This document shows positions 36,051-45,162 of a stretch of 64,000 nt of DNA, in pieces. The stretch is from Pseudoalteromonas sp. 0303 (lineage in GTDB: Bacteria > Pseudomonadota > Gammaproteobacteria > Enterobacterales > Alteromonadaceae), in assembly GCF_013349995.1 (NCBI RefSeq), contig NZ_JABVXF010000006.1:1-64000 (forward strand), read 5' to 3'. Each line of letters begins with the position of its first letter. The stretch's first letter is position 1. Position numbers and translations under genes: made by a program. The notes below the pieces were generated by a model. It was not told where the DNA came from, did not search any database, and saw only the letters and a list, made by a program, of their open reading frames with translations.

Positions 36051-37691
36051 TTACCAAATCATTTCTACAAATTCTGGGTGATCCACAAATGGGTTGCGGT
36101 TACCTTGATGTTCATAAGCAGCTTGGTTACGGTCAAGCTCTAATTGGCTCACTGGATCCTCGTTATGCCACTTTAATAACATAGTAACGACCCAGCTCTC
36201 AAAGACCTGATCAGATGAACCATTCAGTACAGCGTTACTGTAAGTTGTGTTGTTTTGCCATGAGCCAATCACGTTTTCATAGCGTGTTGCCATATAGAAA
36301 TAGGCTCTTGCAAAGTCACCTTTAAATTCATCAATAGGTTCAAAAACCGTTCCTGAGTAATTTAATGAGCTAGCAGCGCTGCCTAATTTGCTGCCGTTAC
36401 TAGAGGTATAGCTTGCACTAGCTACTTCACCAAATGGGTAGTTACTGCGTTTTGAATTGACATAACCATCAGTGGCAAAAATGTGATGTACGTCTGAATT
36501 CATTGGCTCAACTGTTCCACCAAACCAACTTTTTGGGAAAGAATGCTCACGGTTGTAGCAATCTGCTTCGCTGTTGTATGTACCACATTGGTCGCTCACA
36601 GCAACATAGTTGTAGCTGTCTTGGCCTGCAGGGTTTTCTGAATAACGGTCTAAAATAGAGTTGTCGTTTTCAAAATACTTATCGCGTGAAGCAACATCAT
36701 AAAAACTCCAAATAGCTGAATAGCCCTGCGAGTTGTGACCTTTGATAATGTTGTATAGTTCTGTTTTCAGTGCATAACCACTAAGGCCTTGGGTTGTTAC
36801 ATAGTACCCCGTTGGCTCTGTTGGGGTTGTACCACCGCCGTTACCGCCACCTGAGCTATCACCTAAACTAAACGACGTAGCGTCTGAGCTTTGGAAGCTT
36901 GCACCACTGGCAAGTACTGTTTGACCGAATGAAAGGCTATAGCTACCGTTACCGTAAGAGCAGCATATGCCATCACCATAGCTATCAAAAATAGTAAAGG
37001 TATAGTCACCATCAGTTAAGCATGCTTGCTCACTGTATTGAGTATTTGCTGCATAGCTGCCGCCTGATGCTACTGCACTACCTTGGCTATTGGTGATTTG
37101 CCAACTGGTTTCTTCCCCATAATTATCGGTAGTGAGGGTTAAAGACACTTGGTTATCGGCGCAGCTGCCCGTAGGTGGTGGAGTTGAGTCTGTATTTGGT
37201 GCAAAGTTATCTACATAAACGACTTCGCTGCCATCAAAACCAGTTACATCGTAAAAGCGCAGGCCAACATTAATTGATGTGGTCGCAGAGGCTGTGTACT
37301 GATAACTGATTTGTTGCCATTGATTGGTTAATGCTGAGTTAGAATAGCCTTGATAGCCATCAACTACTAAGCGAGCTTTTACGCCACCTTCTGTATGGTA
37401 AACCCAAGCAGAAAACTCATAACTTTCACCCGCCACTACCTCTACTAATTGTTGTAAATCGGTATTACTTTGGGTGCCAGTATTAACCACGACTTGTGCT
37501 GAGTAATTACCTGAGTAAACCACATTAGTATTAGCGCTAAGACTAATACCGCTATCAATAGTGCTCCAGCTTGCAGGGGTATTTGCTGACCAGCTTTCGA
37601 AGTCGGCGTTACTAACATTTGCCAATGCTGAACTTGCTAAACAAAGTAAGCTACTGGCTAGCATATATTTTTTACATGTCCCGTGTGACAT
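36051..37691 (-). CDS. Secreted endonuclease I with accessory beta domains
   Basis: The 546-residue protein has a signal peptide (MLASSLLCLASSALA). The first accessory domain (about 26-165) looks like a carbohydrate-binding-type beta sandwich (ADFESWSANTPASWSTIDSG). A second Cys-containing domain (about 175-275) has GDYTFTIFDSYGDGICCSYGNGSYSL, and a Gly/Thr linker leads to the endonuclease I domain (about 300-546). The nuclease motif region NREHSFPKSWFGG, DVHHIFATDGYVNSKRSN and YMATRYENVIGSW is present. It should degrade DNA outside the cell or in the periplasm; the accessory domains may bind surfaces or polysaccharide. It is encoded alone with its own terminator. Confidence 0.92.
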   Translation of the reverse strand: MSHGTCKKYMLASSLLCLASSALANVSNADFESWSANTPASWSTIDSGISLSANTNVVYSGNYSAQVVVNTGTQSNTDLQQLVEVVAGESYEFSAWVYHTEGGVKARLVVDGYQGYSNSALTNQWQQISYQYTASATTSINVGLRFYDVTGFDGSEVVYVDNFAPNTDSTPPPTGSCADNQVSLTLTTDNYGEETSWQITNSQGSAVASGGSYAANTQYSEQACLTDGDYTFTIFDSYGDGICCSYGNGSYSLSFGQTVLASGASFQSSDATSFSLGDSSGGGNGGGTTPTEPTGYYVTTQGLSGYALKTELYNIIKGHNSQGYSAIWSFYDVASRDKYFENDNSILDRYSENPAGQDSYNYVAVSDQCGTYNSEADCYNREHSFPKSWFGGTVEPMNSDVHHIFATDGYVNSKRSNYPFGEVASASYTSSNGSKLGSAASSLNYSGTVFEPIDEFKGDFARAYFYMATRYENVIGSWQNNTTYSNAVLNGSSDQVFESWVVTMLLKWHNEDPVSQLELDRNQAAYEHQGNRNPFVDHPEFVEMIW

Positions 37692-38039
37692 TGTATTTTC
37701 CTTTTTATATTTTAATAGTTTTTGCTGTTCTCAAAATGAACACAGCGAGTATAGGCTAATTGGCTTATGTTGCAATAATGTTAATTAATAAAAGGTTTCT
37801 TATTTGGGAATTTTTGCTTTTAATATGTTTTTTTTGGATAAATACTAAATTAATAACTAAATGGAATATCAAAGCAGATTCTATTCTTTTTTAATCGCCT
37901 CAGACCTCGTTATTCTTCACGCTCAGATAAACCTTTAAAGCATTTCTATTGAGTCTTTAAAGTCGAAAAAATTGTTCGCGAAATGACAGTAGCAAGTTCG
38001 TTTCGCAGTTAACTTTTCAGGGTTACGAGGAATAAATTC
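37692..38039. other. Intergenic region between nuclease and cysJ genes
   Basis: About 350 bp of AT-rich sequence between divergent genes, so promoters for both are expected. A CysB site would be plausible before cysJ, but no convincing match could be fixed by eye. No ORF with a ribosome site was seen; cysJ itself has an ACGAGGAA site. Confidence 0.6.
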
Positions 38040-39854
38040 ATGTTGTTAAGTCAACTAAATGCAGCGGCGAGCCCGCTATCGCAAGAGCAAGTACAGAAGC
38101 TGCAAGGCTTAGTGGCTGAACTTAATCCAATTCAGCAAGCGTGGGTAAGTGGTTACTTAGCTGCGAATGCCAACGCAGGTGCATTAACCGGTGGTGTTGC
38201 TGCCACTCCAGCTGCAGGTGAAGCACCGCCGCTAACTATTTTATACGGCTCGCAAACGGGTAACGCAAAAGGCGTGGCGAGCAAGTTAAAAGAGCAGGCA
38301 GAGTCGCGCGGTCTAACTGTTAAGCTAGTAAACATGGCTGACTACAAACCAACAGCCCTGAAAAAAGAAAAGTTTATCACGGTTGTTGTTTCAACCTACG
38401 GTGAGGGTGAGCCACCAGAAGACGCTGAAAGCCTTCATGAATTCTTAACAACTAAAAAAGCACCTAAACTAGATGGTGTTAAAGTGGCTGTGATTGGCTT
38501 AGGTGATTCAAGCTACGAGTTCTTCTGCCAAACAGCAAAAGATTTTGAAGAGCGTTTTAACAAGCTTGGCGCAGAAACTATTTTCCAGCGTGCTGACCTA
38601 GATGTAGATTACGATGATGAAGCAGCTAAGTGGATTGATGGTGCACTTGATGCGTTTGAGCCTGATCTTAAAGCGCAGCAACAAGCAAGTGGTGGTCAAG
38701 TTGTGGCTATGCCATTTGGTGCAGCGGCACCAGCAGCAAGCCAATACACCAAGCAAAACCCATTTGCTGCAGAACTAAGTGTTGTGCAAAAAATTACCGG
38801 CCGTGATTCAACCAAAGATGTGCGTCATGTTGAAATCTCATTAGAAGGTTCAGACATTACCTATACACCTGGTGATTCGCTAGGTGTTTACTTCTTAAAT
38901 GACGAAGCGCTTGTTGATGAAGTACTTACGCTTACACAAATCGATGCATCTAGCACGGTTAAACTCGGCGACGAAGAGCTAACTATTCGTGATGCATTAA
39001 TCGAAAAATTAGAATTAACTCAGTCGTATCCAGGTTTTGTTGAAAAATACGCAACAGCAACTGGCAGCCCTGATTTATTAAAGTTAGTTGAAGATAAAGC
39101 GGCAATGCGTGAGTACATCGAACCTCGCCAAATCTTCGATATTATTCGTCAAAACCCAGCTCAGCTTGAAGCACAAACCTTAGTAGACTGCTTACGTAAA
39201 CTACAAGCACGTTTATATTCGATCGCATCTAGCCAAGCAGAAGTTGAAGAAGAAGTTCACTTAACTGTGGGTCTGGTTGAGTTTGATGCATTTGGTAGCG
39301 AGCACTTAGGTGGTTGTTCTGGTTATTTAGCACGTCGTGCTGAAGAAGGCTGCAAAGTAAAAGTATTTAGCGAGCATAACGATAATTTCCGTTTACCGGC
39401 TAATGATGAAACGCCAATTATCATGGTAGGTCCGGGTACGGGTATTGCCCCATTCCGTGCGTTTTTACAAGAGCGTGATGCTCGTGAAGCAAGTGGTAAA
39501 AACTGGTTATTCTTTGGTAACCCACACTTTACTCAAGACTTTTTATACCAAGTAGAAATTCAAGGTTACTTGAAGTCAGGCTTACTGACTAAAGTGGATG
39601 TGGCGTTTAGCCGTGACCAAGCGGAAAAAGTATATGTTCAAGACAAACTTCGCAAAAACAGCCAAGAAGTATTTGCTTGGTTAGAAGCGGGTGCTCATTT
39701 CTATATCTGTGGTGATGCAAACCGTATGGCGAAAGATGTTCATCAGGCGCTTGTAGACATTATCAAAGAAAATAGCGGCAAAGATGATGAACAAGCTGAG
39801 CAATATTTAAAAGATTTACGTAGCGCAAATCGCTATCAGAAAGACGTGTACTAA
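38040..39854 (+). CDS. cysJ: Sulfite reductase flavoprotein alpha subunit
   Basis: The 604-residue protein has an N-terminal flavodoxin domain (ILYGSQTGNAKGVAS near 75; STYGEGEPPEDA near 125), an FAD-binding connecting domain (RLYSIASSQ near 397) and an NADPH domain (MVGPGTGIAPFRAFLQER; VYVQDKLR; ICGDANRMAKDVH). It passes electrons from NADPH to CysI for six-electron reduction of sulfite to sulfide in the cytoplasm. It is the first gene of cysJIH, in the enteric order. Confidence 0.98.
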   Translation: MLLSQLNAAASPLSQEQVQKLQGLVAELNPIQQAWVSGYLAANANAGALTGGVAATPAAGEAPPLTILYGSQTGNAKGVASKLKEQAESRGLTVKLVNMADYKPTALKKEKFITVVVSTYGEGEPPEDAESLHEFLTTKKAPKLDGVKVAVIGLGDSSYEFFCQTAKDFEERFNKLGAETIFQRADLDVDYDDEAAKWIDGALDAFEPDLKAQQQASGGQVVAMPFGAAAPAASQYTKQNPFAAELSVVQKITGRDSTKDVRHVEISLEGSDITYTPGDSLGVYFLNDEALVDEVLTLTQIDASSTVKLGDEELTIRDALIEKLELTQSYPGFVEKYATATGSPDLLKLVEDKAAMREYIEPRQIFDIIRQNPAQLEAQTLVDCLRKLQARLYSIASSQAEVEEEVHLTVGLVEFDAFGSEHLGGCSGYLARRAEEGCKVKVFSEHNDNFRLPANDETPIIMVGPGTGIAPFRAFLQERDAREASGKNWLFFGNPHFTQDFLYQVEIQGYLKSGLLTKVDVAFSRDQAEKVYVQDKLRKNSQEVFAWLEAGAHFYICGDANRMAKDVHQALVDIIKENSGKDDEQAEQYLKDLRSANRYQKDVY

Positions 39855-39902
39855 TCACGTTTAAAGCTAACAGCCGTCACTGTAACAAATTTAGGAAATA
39901 CC

Positions 39903-41600
39903 ATGAGCGAACAAGACAAAAACGTAAAGCTTTCTGATAACGAGCGTTTGAAAAGAGAAAGTAACTTTTTACGTGGCACCATTGAGCAAGATTTAAAAGA
40001 CGAGATAACCGGTGGTTTCACTGCTGATAACTTCCAACTGATCCGTTTCCACGGCATGTACCAGCAAGATGACCGTGATATTCGCCCTGAGCGCGCTAAA
40101 CAAAAATTAGAGCCGTTACATAATGTTATGTTACGTGCTCGTATGCCTGGCGGTATCATCAAGCCAGAGCAATGGTTAGCGATTGATAAGTTTGCTGAAG
40201 AGAAAACCAGCTATGGCAGTATTCGTTTAACCACGCGTCAAACGTTCCAGTTCCATGGTGTGCTTAAGCCAAACATTAAAGGCATGCATCAAATGCTTAA
40301 TAGCGTGGGTATTGACTCAATTGCAACGGCGGGCGACGTAAACCGAAACGTATTATGTACAACGAACCCAGTTGAATCTGAGCTTCACCAAGAAGCGTAC
40401 GAGTGGGCAGCGAAGATCTCTGAGCACCTATTACCAAAAACTAAAGCATACGCTGAAATTTGGTTAGATGGTGAAAAGAGTGAAACCACAGAAGAGCCAA
40501 TTTTAGGTTCAACTTACTTACCACGTAAGTTTAAAACCACAGTAACAATTCCACCGAACAATGAGGTGGATGTGCATGCGAACGACTTAAACTTTGTGGC
40601 AATTGCAGAAAACGGCAAGTTAGTTGGTTTTAACGTGTTAGTGGGTGGTGGTCTTGCGATGACTCACGGTGATACAGCAACGTATCCTCGTAAAGCAGAT
40701 GACTTTGGTTTTATTCCACTTGAGCACACGTTAAAAATTGCTGAGCACGTGGTGTCTGTACAACGTGATTGGGGTAACCGCTCAAATCGTAAAAATGCAA
40801 AAACTAAATACACACTTGACCGTGTAGGTTCTGATGTATTTAAAGCAGAAGTTGAAAAACGTGCCGGTGTTCAATTTGAGCAAAGCCGCCCGTATGAGTT
40901 TACTCACCGTGGTGACCGTATCGGTTGGGTTGAAGGTATTGATGGTAAGCATCACTTAACGCTGTTTATCCAAAGTGGCCGTATTTTAGATTACCCAAAT
41001 CAACCTCTTAAAACAGGCTGCCGTAAAATTGCGGAAATTCACCAAGGTGATTTCCGTATGACTGCAAACCAAAACTTGATCATCGCAGGTGTTCCGGCTG
41101 ATCAAAAAGCGGTAATCGAAGAGATTGCTCGCAACCATGGCCTGATTGATGACAGCCATACAGAGCAGCGTAAAAACTCAATGGCGTGTGTGGCATTACC
41201 AACGTGTCCGTTAGCGATGGCTGAAGCTGAGCGTTATTTACCAAGCTTAATTGAGAAAACTGAAGCGTTATTAGCTAAGCACGGTATCAGCGATGACAAC
41301 ATTATTATGCGTGTTGTGGGTTGTCCGAATGGCTGTGGCCGCGCCATGTTGGCAGAAGCGGGTCTGGTTGGTAAAGGTCCGGGTAAATACAACGTGTACT
41401 TAGGTGGTAACCGTGAAGGCACGCGTATTCCTAAATTGTATTTAGAAAATGTTGGCGAAGACGTATACCTAGAGGCATTCGATAAACTTATTGGCCAATG
41501 GGCAAGTGAGCGTAATGAAGGCGAGTGTTTTGGTGATTTTGTAATTCGCAAAGGCATTGTTGCTGAAGTTAAAGTTTCAGTAACTGATTTTCACGCATAA
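39903..41600 (+). CDS. cysI: Sulfite reductase hemoprotein beta subunit
   Basis: The 565-residue protein binds siroheme and a 4Fe-4S cluster. The cluster cysteines are visible as [15 protein letters not shown] and [20 protein letters not shown], with substrate-side basic residues such as TRQTFQFHG. It reduces sulfite to sulfide with CysJ. It starts 48 bp after cysJ; the gap contains a partial copy of a dispersed repeat (gctaacagccgtca). Confidence 0.98.
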   Translation: MSEQDKNVKLSDNERLKRESNFLRGTIEQDLKDEITGGFTADNFQLIRFHGMYQQDDRDIRPERAKQKLEPLHNVMLRARMPGGIIKPEQWLAIDKFAEEKTSYGSIRLTTRQTFQFHGVLKPNIKGMHQMLNSVGIDSIATAGDVNRNVLCTTNPVESELHQEAYEWAAKISEHLLPKTKAYAEIWLDGEKSETTEEPILGSTYLPRKFKTTVTIPPNNEVDVHANDLNFVAIAENGKLVGFNVLVGGGLAMTHGDTATYPRKADDFGFIPLEHTLKIAEHVVSVQRDWGNRSNRKNAKTKYTLDRVGSDVFKAEVEKRAGVQFEQSRPYEFTHRGDRIGWVEGIDGKHHLTLFIQSGRILDYPNQPLKTGCRKIAEIHQGDFRMTANQNLIIAGVPADQKAVIEEIARNHGLIDDSHTEQRKNSMACVALPTCPLAMAEAERYLPSLIEKTEALLAKHGISDDNIIMRVVGCPNGCGRAMLAEAGLVGKGPGKYNVYLGGNREGTRIPKLYLENVGEDVYLEAFDKLIGQWASERNEGECFGDFVIRKGIVAEVKVSVTDFHA

Positions 41601-41638
41601 TTTTATAAGCGACACCGCTTTAAGGTTTGGAATTAACC

Positions 41639-42379
41639 ATGAGTGAATTTAAAAACATCTTAACGATGAGCAAAGAAGACCAAACAGCCATGCTGGCTGA
41701 TATAAATGGCCTTCTGGCTGATAAAAGCGCAGAAGAGCGTGTTGCATGGGCACTTGAAAACTTACCAAGCACACACTTTTTGTCGTCGAGCTTTGGCATT
41801 CAAGCGGCGGTGATGTTGCACTTAGTAACATCGCAGCAGCCAGATATTCCTGTGGTACTGACTGACACTGGTTATTTGTTCCCTGAAACCTATCAGTTCA
41901 TCGAGCAAATGACGGAGCGACTATCGCTTAATCTTAAAGTTTATAAAGCTGAGCTTAGCCCTGCGTGGCAAGAAGCGAAGTTTGGTAAGCTTTGGGAGCA
42001 AGGTGAAGAAGGCATTAAGCAGTACAATCAACTGAATAAAGTTGAGCCAATGACTCGTGCCTTAAACGAGCTGGGTGCAGGTACTTGGTTTAGTGGCTTG
42101 CGTCGCGATCAGTCATCTAGCCGAGCTGATAAGCAAATTGTTGAAATCAGCCGAGGGACTGTGAAAGTGTATCCGCTTATTGAGTGGAACAACCGTGATA
42201 TTTATCAGTATCTAACTAAGCATGATTTGCCGTATCACCCACTTTGGGAGCAAGGTTATGTGTCGATGGGCGATGTTCATACAACCCGTAAACTTGAACC
42301 GGGCATGACAGAAGAAGAGACACGTTTCTTTGGTTTAAACCGTGAATGTGGCTTACATATCGATGGTGATGGTATCTAA
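41639..42379 (+). CDS. cysH: Phosphoadenosine phosphosulfate reductase
   Basis: The ~246-residue protein reduces PAPS to sulfite using thioredoxin. [14 protein letters not shown] is the nucleotide loop, [14 protein letters not shown] and [13 protein letters not shown] bind substrate, and the catalytic [11 protein letters not shown] is at the C-terminus. It lacks the extra paired cysteines of the iron-sulfur APS reductases. The ATG at 41639 is chosen over a TTG at 41627. It is the last gene of the operon and has a terminator behind it. Confidence 0.97.
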   Translation: MSEFKNILTMSKEDQTAMLADINGLLADKSAEERVAWALENLPSTHFLSSSFGIQAAVMLHLVTSQQPDIPVVLTDTGYLFPETYQFIEQMTERLSLNLKVYKAELSPAWQEAKFGKLWEQGEEGIKQYNQLNKVEPMTRALNELGAGTWFSGLRRDQSSSRADKQIVEISRGTVKVYPLIEWNNRDIYQYLTKHDLPYHPLWEQGYVSMGDVHTTRKLEPGMTEEETRFFGLNRECGLHIDGDGI

Positions 42380-42405
42380 TCCTAAATTCCTATCAGAATT
42401 TTCGT

Positions 42406-42434
42406 AAAGCGCAACCTAGGTTGCGCTTTTTTTG
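42406..42434 (+). terminator. cysJIH operon terminator
   Basis: AAAGCGCAACC and GGTTGCGCTTT form an 11-bp stem followed by a T-run, 26 bases after the cysH stop. Confidence 0.94.
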
Positions 42435-42479
42435 TGTTATTTATATACAATCCCTGGCTCAATTTTATGAGAGAAAATT

Positions 42480-43208
42480 ATGAGTCGTGTTATTGCTTTT
42501 TTATTGTTGCTATTTATTGCGCCTTTAGTGCGAGCAGAAACTTTGAGGGTTGCGCTTTATGACACGGATTACCCGCCATATCATTTTGCTGACAGAAGTA
42601 ATAAAGGGCTTGTTGATGAGTTATTAATTCGTTTTGCTGAGAAATATAATCATGATATTCAATACATGCTGGTACCTGAGGTGCGTTCACAGCATTTACT
42701 TGATGAAGGCAAGGTTGATGTGCGCTTAGAGTCTGAGCAGTGGTATCGCGGAAATAAGCAATACTATTGGAGTGATAGTATCGCTGTTGTAGAAGATATT
42801 TTAGTGATGCCGAGTGGTTGTCATATTCCAGCAATTGGTGAGCTCGGCGGTTATGTGTTAATGGCCCGCTTTGGTTATACCTACCCGCAATTTGAAGCAT
42901 TGTTTGCTGCTGGCAAGTTGCACCGTGAAGACTTTTACTCTGAAATAGATATGCTGAAGGCTTTAGTTGATATGCAGCAAAATCAACGTGTTGCTGTTAT
43001 CGCAAAAAACACACTGCAGTGGTATGCCTCAAAAAATAATGCTTTTAAAAAATTCACGGTGAGTGATTACAGTGTTGGTAAGGCGTCGATGCAATTACAG
43101 TTTGCTTACAATGAAAAGGGTAAGCGTATCAGCGAGCAATTTAACGAATTTATGAAAAATCTTAAATCATCCGGTGAATTTGCTAAGATTGAGAGTAACT
43201 ACCAATAA
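42480..43208 (+). CDS. Periplasmic solute-binding protein, family 3-like
   Basis: The 242-residue protein has a signal peptide (VIAFLLLLFIAPLVRA) and the start of a family 3 binding domain (TLRVALYDTDYPPYHFADRSNKGLVDELLIRFAEKY). No ABC permease or ATPase is encoded nearby, so it may be one of the orphan SBP-like sensors common in marine gammaproteobacteria. The ligand is unknown. Its ATG follows AGAGAAAAT. The DUF4124 gene starts 12 bp after its stop. Confidence 0.85.
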   Translation: MSRVIAFLLLLFIAPLVRAETLRVALYDTDYPPYHFADRSNKGLVDELLIRFAEKYNHDIQYMLVPEVRSQHLLDEGKVDVRLESEQWYRGNKQYYWSDSIAVVEDILVMPSGCHIPAIGELGGYVLMARFGYTYPQFEALFAAGKLHREDFYSEIDMLKALVDMQQNQRVAVIAKNTLQWYASKNNAFKKFTVSDYSVGKASMQLQFAYNEKGKRISEQFNEFMKNLKSSGEFAKIESNYQ

Positions 43209-43220
43209 TCGGTAAATCGA

Positions 43221-43763
43221 ATGATTAAGCGTTTTTGTTATCTTGCGGTTATGTTGCTACTGACCAGTGTTGCCCTGCTGTTTTATATTAAAAAGCCAGA
43301 CGGTAAACCTTACCTAGAGCTGAGCATGTTCGAGCGTTACTCAGACAAAGTAAGTGGTGATGTGAGTGATTTTGCTTCGCAAAGTGCCGATACACTTACC
43401 AGCCAAGCAAAAAAGCTCACTGAGAAGTTGAGCTTGAGCAAAGACGCAAACTCATATGTCGTCGTGTATAAATGGCAAGATGAACATGGTCAGTGGCACT
43501 ATGCTGATACCCCTCACCCTAATTACGTAAGTACTGCGGTAAGTTTAGATCCTAACGACATAACAGTGTTACCCGCAGAGACATTTCAAGCTGATGAAGA
43601 GCAACCAGCAACCGTTAAAGCTAACGAAGCACCTTCAGCGCTTGGCGTATACGACCCTAAAAATGTACAAAAGATGATGCAAGACGCTGAGCAAGTAAAA
43701 CAGCTTATGGAGCAACGTAACAAGCAACTTGAACAGCAGCTCAAAGAGCAAGGTGGAAATTAG
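43221..43763 (+). CDS. DUF4124 domain protein, membrane-anchored
   Basis: The 180-residue protein has an N-terminal membrane segment (FCYLAVMLLLTSVALLFYI), a central DUF4124 motif (VVVYKWQDEHGQWHYADTPHPN, about residues 88-110) and a Gln/Glu-rich C-terminal coiled coil (MMQDAEQVKQLMEQRNKQLEQQL). DUF4124 proteins face the periplasm and have no settled function. A second DUF4124 gene lies at 53272. Its stop overlaps the opposite-strand gene at 43760 by 4 bp. Confidence 0.85.
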   Translation: MIKRFCYLAVMLLLTSVALLFYIKKPDGKPYLELSMFERYSDKVSGDVSDFASQSADTLTSQAKKLTEKLSLSKDANSYVVVYKWQDEHGQWHYADTPHPNYVSTAVSLDPNDITVLPAETFQADEEQPATVKANEAPSALGVYDPKNVQKMMQDAEQVKQLMEQRNKQLEQQLKEQGGN

Positions 43764-44005
43764 CTCTGTTTGTTATGTGCTTTTAGATCGCTTTCCATTT
43801 TCATAAGTAAAATAGTGAGATAAATTTTAGTGGGCAAAGAGAATAACACACCAACAGCAATACACGCTGCGCTGATCATAATGCCATGTATACCCATGCT
43901 ATCACTTAAGTAATTGCCGGCTAATAAAGAGTGCCCCAATATAATTAGGCAAATACCTAAAATAATAAAGGTTTTTAAGATTCGAATGATGGTTTGTTCA
44001 GTCAT
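43760..44005 (-). CDS. Hypothetical small membrane protein
   Basis: The 81-residue protein has two hydrophobic segments (IILGICLIILGHSLLAG and GIMISAACIAVGVLFSL) and a short polar tail. No family was recognised. The ATG has an AGGTG-type site, and the gene lies 81 bp downstream of the beta-solenoid lipoprotein gene on the same strand, so the two may be co-transcribed. Confidence 0.6.
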   Translation of the reverse strand: MTEQTIIRILKTFIILGICLIILGHSLLAGNYLSDSMGIHGIMISAACIAVGVLFSLPTKIYLTILLMKMESDLKAHNKQS

Positions 44006-44086
44006 ACAAGCACCTCACTTTAGCCTTAATTAAAGTGTAGGTGCTGTTGTCATTAATAGGATTGTTCTAAATCAAGCAATTGTTGA

Positions 44087-44974
44087 TTATCTATCCAATT
44101 TTACTGGGCCGTTGATGTTATCGATGCTTAAATCACCTGAACCCGCTTCGATAATAGTTAGGCCGAGTGTGTCATCCACATAAATGCTGCCAGAGCCATC
44201 GGTAATGGTAACCAGCCCTTTGATTTGTCTTACATCTATATCGCCAGAGCCATCTTCGATAGTAAGCGCACCAGCCAATGTTTTAATGCTGATACTACCT
44301 GATTCATCAATAATACGTGCAGGGCCTTGGCTGTTTTCGATGCGGATATCACCAGAGTCATCTTCAATATCAATACGCCCTTGCCCTTGGTCTATCATAA
44401 TTAAGCCAGAATCGTCTTCAATGCTGATATTGCCGCTGACATTGCTAATGCGAATATCCCCCGAGTCATCATCAATATTAATAGTGCGACCCCCTTCGAT
44501 CACAATTGAGCCTGAATCATCATCAATGCTGATATCGTTTTGCATTGCACGTATCACGATATCACCTGAGTCATCATCGATATCCAAGTTAAGGGTACTA
44601 GGCACAGAGACGATTAAATCAATATGAGGTGATGAGCCACTGTAAAACGATAAGCTACCATTATTGAGCTTACTGATAAGCTCTGCGGTGTCGCCGTGCT
44701 TTTCGAGGGTTAGTGTATAAGTTTCATCGCCTTTAGCCGCATAGATATTAGCATTCACTGTGATAGCCGTGGCGTTGCTGTCGCCTTTGATGATCAGTGA
44801 ACCGGCTTCGGCATCAATTTTTAATTCGTTGATATTTGCAGCCGACACGCTTAAGTCTTGTTGTTTTTGTTCTGCGATTTGACCCGGAGAGACATGAATA
44901 ACACAGCCTGTTAATAATAAACTTGATGAGATGGCCGTTGCGCAAATGGCGCGTTTGAATGATGCAATAGTCAT
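44087..44974 (-). CDS. Beta-solenoid lipoprotein with DDSGDI repeats (DUF4097-like)
   Basis: The 295-residue protein has a lipoprotein signal (SSSLLLTGC, Cys about 24). The N-terminal part (AEAGSLIIKGDSNATAITVNA) resembles DUF4097 putative adhesins. From about residue 128, nine imperfect repeats of about 18 residues follow the pattern I-D/E-D-D-S-G-D/S-I-x-I. The residue after SG alternates: Asp, Ser, Asp, Leu, Asp, Ser, Asp, Ser, Asp. Such repeats suggest a right-handed beta-helix with acidic turns. It is probably surface or periplasmic and lipid-anchored; binding partners are unknown. Confidence 0.85.
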   Translation of the reverse strand: MTIASFKRAICATAISSSLLLTGCVIHVSPGQIAEQKQQDLSVSAANINELKIDAEAGSLIIKGDSNATAITVNANIYAAKGDETYTLTLEKHGDTAELISKLNNGSLSFYSGSSPHIDLIVSVPSTLNLDIDDDSGDIVIRAMQNDISIDDDSGSIVIEGGRTINIDDDSGDIRISNVSGNISIEDDSGLIMIDQGQGRIDIEDDSGDIRIENSQGPARIIDESGSISIKTLAGALTIEDGSGDIDVRQIKGLVTITDGSGSIYVDDTLGLTIIEAGSGDLSIDNINGPVKLDR

Positions 44975-45117
44975 AGGGATTCCAAAAATTATTGTGATTT
45001 TTATCTGGTTAGCATTTGCAAACTATGGTCCAATTTTAACATGCTGATTTTTATGTGCTTTTCATTTTTTGTAAGTAAGTGTGTTGGTCTAAACTGCAAT
45101 TTATTAGTGATTTAAAC

Positions 45118-45146
45118 AAAAAAGGGGCTGAAAATTCAGCCCCTTA
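45118..45146 (-). terminator. acnA terminator
   Basis: AAGGGGCTGAA and TTCAGCCCCTT form a long stem. On the minus strand it is followed by a T-run. It is 17 bases past the acnA stop. Confidence 0.92.
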
Positions 45147-45162
45147 GTTAACTTAACAGCTA

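Noticed and set aside
37860..37900. Possible CysB site before cysJ
   Set aside because: The CysB motif is loose and no match was convincing by eye.
44184..44627. Plus-strand ORF of 147 codons with repeated PESSS
   Set aside because: It is the antisense reading of the DDSGD repeats of the lipoprotein gene.
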